From positions 1-25,312 of the forward strand of contig CAKUTI010000029.1 of the NCBI GenBank assembly GCA_934691925.1: a stretch of DNA of 25,312 bases, given 5' to 3'. How positions within the stretch are numbered: position 1 is the first letter of the stretch; each line of letters starts with the position of its first letter. The notes under the pieces were generated by a model. The model saw nothing but the letters and a program-made list of their open reading frames with translations. It did not search any database and had not been told where the DNA came from. Source of the stretch: an uncultured Treponema sp. (GTDB lineage: Bacteria; Spirochaetota; Spirochaetia; Treponematales; Treponemataceae). The position numbers and the translations under genes were made by a program. Below are positions 23,127 through 25,312 of the stretch, piece by piece.

Positions 23127-24194
23127 ATGAAATTCAGAACGACAAAAAAAATACTATCAAAAATCGCTTTGGGTTTTGCGGCCAATGTTGCAATACTCAC
23201 GCTTCTTTCCTGCGAGCAGAAGAGAACCCTTAAACTTTACACTTGGACGTATTACACTCCGGAAAAGGTAATCAGGGATTTTGAGAATGAATTCGACTGC
23301 AAGGTTGTTGTGACGGAATACGACTCAAACGAGACAATGTACAACAAGCTTGTGAACGGCGGAGCGAAAAGCTTTGATATGTGCGTTCCGGGCCAGGACT
23401 ATATCTCGATTATGCTTGAGAAGGGAATGCTTCAGCCGATAAATCAGGAGCTTTTTACAAACCGGAATCTTATAAATCCTAAACTGATTGAAAAGAAATC
23501 TGTTGACCGCGATATGATTTATTCTGTTCCGTATTATTTTGGCGCGTCTGGAATCTGTGTGAACAAGAAAAAAGTTCCGGGCGGAAACTACGAGAGAACA
23601 TGGAATATTTTTTCTGACTCCCAGTTCAAAGGCCACGCCTCGATGATGGACGACTACCGCGAGGTGATTGGAGACGCTCTTGCATACAAAGGGTACAGCG
23701 TTTCAACAACAAGCGACGCGGAGCTTGCAGAGGCTGAAAAAGTAATCAGAAATGACTGGCTTCCTAACATCGTGAAATTTGACGCGGAAGGATTCGGAAA
23801 GGATTTTGCGCGCGGAGACTTGTGGCTTTGCCAGGGATACGCTGAGTGCGTGTTCGGCGAAGTTCCGGAAGATGAATGGGACGACACAATCGACTTTTTT
23901 ATTCCTGAGAACGGCGGACCTTCTTATCTTGAATGTATGGTTATTCTAAAACATTCCAAAAATGCTGATTTGGCCACGGAATTTATGAATTTTATGCAGC
24001 GGCCTGAAAACTACGCCCAGTTCTTGGACAATTTCCGTTTTCCTTGCTATGTGAACACGGAAGCCGCAAAGTACACGACAAAAAAGCCTATGTATTCAGC
24101 TGATGTTCTTGACAACTGCGAGGCGAAAGTGGATTTGGGAAAGAATCTTGACAAATACTACAAGATTTGGGAGTCAATCCGAATTTCAAAGTAA
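23127..24194 (+). CDS. potD: Spermidine/putrescine-binding lipoprotein PotD
   Basis: A 355-residue periplasmic binding protein of a polyamine ABC transporter. The signal ends in TLLSCEQ with Cys29 as the lipid anchor. The mature protein begins LKLYTWTYYTPEKVIRDFEN, the usual PotD opening, with FDMCVPGQDYISIMLEKGML (site of polyamine-contact residues), YSVPYYFGASGICVNKKKV, DDYREVIGDALAYKGYSVST, WLCQGYAECVF and FIPENGGPSYLECMVILKHS. An excellent ribosome-binding site (AGGAGG) precedes the ATG. The transporter genes potABC do not flank it in this window: the downstream gene points the other way and a terminator follows yhbY upstream. It is therefore a stand-alone gene here. Confidence 0.93.
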   Translation: MKFRTTKKILSKIALGFAANVAILTLLSCEQKRTLKLYTWTYYTPEKVIRDFENEFDCKVVVTEYDSNETMYNKLVNGGAKSFDMCVPGQDYISIMLEKGMLQPINQELFTNRNLINPKLIEKKSVDRDMIYSVPYYFGASGICVNKKKVPGGNYERTWNIFSDSQFKGHASMMDDYREVIGDALAYKGYSVSTTSDAELAEAEKVIRNDWLPNIVKFDAEGFGKDFARGDLWLCQGYAECVFGEVPEDEWDDTIDFFIPENGGPSYLECMVILKHSKNADLATEFMNFMQRPENYAQFLDNFRFPCYVNTEAAKYTTKKPMYSADVLDNCEAKVDLGKNLDKYYKIWESIRISK

Positions 24195-24249
24195 AATATG
24201 AAATAAAAAATCTGATTTCTTTGATTTTCTAAAATTAGATTCCTTAAAA

Positions 24250-24367
24250 AGGCTGCCAGAAAAAGATTTAGTTCTGTTTTTATTGATTTTGCCGCAAAAA
24301 TATCACAAACAATAATTTCAGCAAGAAAAAAAACGCAGAATTTACATCTTTTGGCAGCCTATTTTTT
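24250..24367. terminator. Long inverted repeat and terminator between potD and the Nudix gene
   Basis: AGGCTGCCA (24250-24258) pairs with TGGCAGCCT (24352-24360), and AAAAGAT/ATCTTTT can extend the stem. A T run follows on the plus strand and an A run precedes it, so it could stop transcripts from both sides. The enclosed 93 bases are A/T-rich without a clear gene. The GGCTGCC/GGCAGCC arms are the same as in the terminator at 19310-19349. Confidence 0.6.
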
Positions 24368-24382
24368 TAATATTTATTCTTT

Positions 24383-24853
24383 TTAGATTTCTTTTCCGTC
24401 AAGAAATTTCTGGACTAGATTTCCGTTTTTGTAAACGAGCTTTAGCGAGAAAAAAGGAGCGTCTGTGTGAAGAAGCCGGAGAAAAATTTTGTCGCCTTCC
24501 CAAAGTTCAAGGCTTTCAATTTTTTCAAACGGAACCCATTCAAGTTTTCCCTCGTCACATTCAATCAGTTTCCCTTCAAAATTGTCCGAAGTGTAGAGGC
24601 ACATATATTCCGCCGGTTCGTCATCTGAGATAAAAGTCACAATTCCGCGGAATTTGAAATTTTTAAGAGTTAGCCCGGTTTCTTCTTTTACTTCGCGCAG
24701 AAGGCAGTCTTCCGGGCTTTCCTTGAATTCAAAATGTCCGCCGACTCCAATCCATTTGTCGTGGTTTATGTCGTTCTTTTTTGTTACGCGGTGAAGCATC
24801 AAATACGAGCTGTTTTTTTCTATATAACAAAGCGTTGTAAGCTGCGATTTCAT
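24383..24853 (-). CDS. Nudix hydrolase (MutT-like)
   Basis: A 156-residue protein with a complete Nudix box, G39-x5-E45-x7-R53-E54-x2-E57-E58-x-G60, in GGHFEFKESPEDCLLREVKE. These residues bind metal and cleave nucleoside diphosphates linked to another moiety. The N-terminus SQLTTLCYIEKNSSYLMLHR and the C-terminus LEWVPFEKIESLELWEGDKI resemble 8-oxo-dGTP diphosphatases, but the substrate cannot be told from sequence. ATG 24853 was chosen because AGAGG lies about 6 bases upstream; the open frame continues to 25048, but that part shows no conserved sequence and overlaps the carB promoter region. It converges with potD at a shared terminator. Confidence 0.9.
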   Translation of the reverse strand: MKSQLTTLCYIEKNSSYLMLHRVTKKNDINHDKWIGVGGHFEFKESPEDCLLREVKEETGLTLKNFKFRGIVTFISDDEPAEYMCLYTSDNFEGKLIECDEGKLEWVPFEKIESLELWEGDKIFLRLLHTDAPFFSLKLVYKNGNLVQKFLDGKEI

Positions 24854-25034
24854 TTTTTCCTCTTTTTTGTGATTTTGTCTTCTGTCTGGATTTTTCAGAA
24901 GATTTTGCTGTATTTTAGATTCTTGAAAAAGTTGTGTCGAGCGGATTTTAAGGCTGCAAAATTTAAAGCCGATTTCAGGAAATCCTTTCGGCATCATTTT
25001 TAGTTTTTTGTTCTTAGAATCTAAAAGCCGAATG

Positions 25035-25063
25035 TTGAACTGAATCAAAAAAAAATATAAAAT
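25035..25063 (+). promoter_or_regulatory. carB promoter
   Basis: TTGAAC (25035-25040), 17 bases, then TAAAAT (25058-25063), with an overlapping TATAAA. The predicted start is near 25070, 154 bases before carB. Confidence 0.5.
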
Positions 25064-25074
25064 ACGACTTTAGT

Positions 25075-25146
25075 ATGAAAGCGACAATTTACAGATGCAG
25101 TTTTGTTTCGGCGACAGAAAGTTCTCTCGCTTTTATTGTTTATTGA
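25075..25146 (+). CDS. Possible 23-residue leader peptide upstream of carB
   Basis: An ATG five bases after the predicted transcription start opens a frame MKATIYRCSFVSATESSLAF ending IVY, which stops 7 bases before the terminator hairpin. It has no Shine-Dalgarno and would be leaderless. No run of Arg or other regulatory codons is seen, so it may be chance. Confidence 0.25.
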   Translation: MKATIYRCSFVSATESSLAFIVY

Positions 25147-25153
25147 TGAATTT

Positions 25154-25188
25154 AAAGTGAATTTCTATTGAAGTTCACTTTTTTTTTG
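25154..25188 (+). terminator. Terminator in the carB leader
   Basis: AAAGTGAA (25154-25161) pairs with TTCACTTT (25174-25181) around a 12-base loop and runs into a T tract to 25187. It lies between the carB promoter and carB. Confidence 0.75.
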
Positions 25189-25223
25189 CTCAAATCAGGT
25201 TTTTATAAATTTTAGGAGTATAT

Positions 25224-25312
25224 ATGAAAAGGGAAGACATTAAGAAAGTTCTGATTATCGGTTCAGGCCCGATTGTTATTGGCCAGGCATGCGAATTTGA
25301 CTATTCGGGAAC
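25224..25312 (+). CDS. carB: Carbamoyl-phosphate synthase large subunit, 5' end
   Basis: Twenty-nine complete codons before the window edge give [20 protein letters not shown] followed by QACEFDYSG, the strongly conserved N-terminus of CarB, including the first nucleotide-binding loop GSGPIVIGQ. The enzyme makes carbamoyl phosphate for arginine and pyrimidine synthesis together with CarA, which is not upstream here. TAGGAG is placed about 5-6 bases before the ATG. A promoter and a terminator in the 150-base leader suggest transcription attenuation. Confidence 0.93.
   Translation, partial: MKREDIKKVLIIGSGPIVIGQACEFDYSG

Noticed and set aside
24250..24367. Small mobile repeat (MITE-like) between potD and the Nudix gene
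   Set aside because: Terminal inverted repeats exist, but there is no target-site duplication and no second copy of the interior in the window. A convergent terminator explains the arms better.
24854..25048. N-terminal extension of the Nudix protein
   Set aside because: A strong ribosome-binding site precedes ATG 24853, the extension has no conserved sequence and it overlaps the carB promoter region.

Overview
The window looks like the replication-origin region of a spirochaete chromosome, most probably a Treponema. Supporting signs are the low-GC, A/T-rich intergenic DNA; the gene set rpmH-rnpA-yidD-yidC-jag next to dciA-like-recF-dnaN-dnaA-gyrB-gyrA; an archaeal-type PheRS beta subunit, which spirochaetes are known to have; spirochaete-style lipoproteins; and a PotD lipoprotein. 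No mobile element, CRISPR array, rRNA or tRNA was seen. The genus is inferred from gene content and protein style, not from a database search.

Layout. 1-475: the tail of an unknown gene, its terminator, and a non-coding stretch with three DnaA-box-like TTTTCCACA sites. 476-1654 (+): a membrane protein that reads as a DUF4105/Lnb-like protein with its catalytic motifs lost. 1681-6910 (-): a cyclophilin-FKBP fusion lipoprotein, an exported unknown protein, jag (khpB), yidC, yidD, rnpA and rpmH. 7021-11557 (-): a DUF721/DciA-like gene, recF, dnaN, an origin-like spacer (9769-10111) and dnaA. 11679-16218 (+): gyrB and gyrA. 16219-17225: a 1-kb non-coding region with four parS-like palindromes, a second DnaA-box cluster and a possible small RNA. 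17226-21861 (-): argA, queH and pheT, with a structured 225-base spacer between pheT and queH. 21932-25312: a small Xre regulator (-), yhbY (+), potD (+), a Nudix hydrolase (-) and the start of carB (+) behind a possible attenuator.

How it fits together. The spacer between dnaN and dnaA carries a perfect DnaA box followed by a six-fold trinucleotide run and an A/T stretch. This is the arrangement of a DnaA-trio unwinding element, so oriC is most likely here. Genes to its left run leftwards (dnaN to the PPIase) and gyrB/gyrA run rightwards, so most run with the expected forks. dnaA itself and the argA-queH-pheT block are the exceptions. The two other intergenic regions, about 9.7 kb left and 6.9 kb right of the origin, share a near-identical 32-bp DnaA-box pair. 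The right one is interleaved with the parS-like sites, which suggests a combined replication and segregation control region.

The most unexpected signals are: a 12-bp word (ACTATCGTTAGT) scattered through four different genes in different reading frames; the repeated DnaA-box element; parS variants with a CATATG core; an EMAPII-like domain fused to PheT; the catalytically degenerate DUF4105 protein; and promoters placed so close to start codons that dnaA and yhbY appear to be leaderless.
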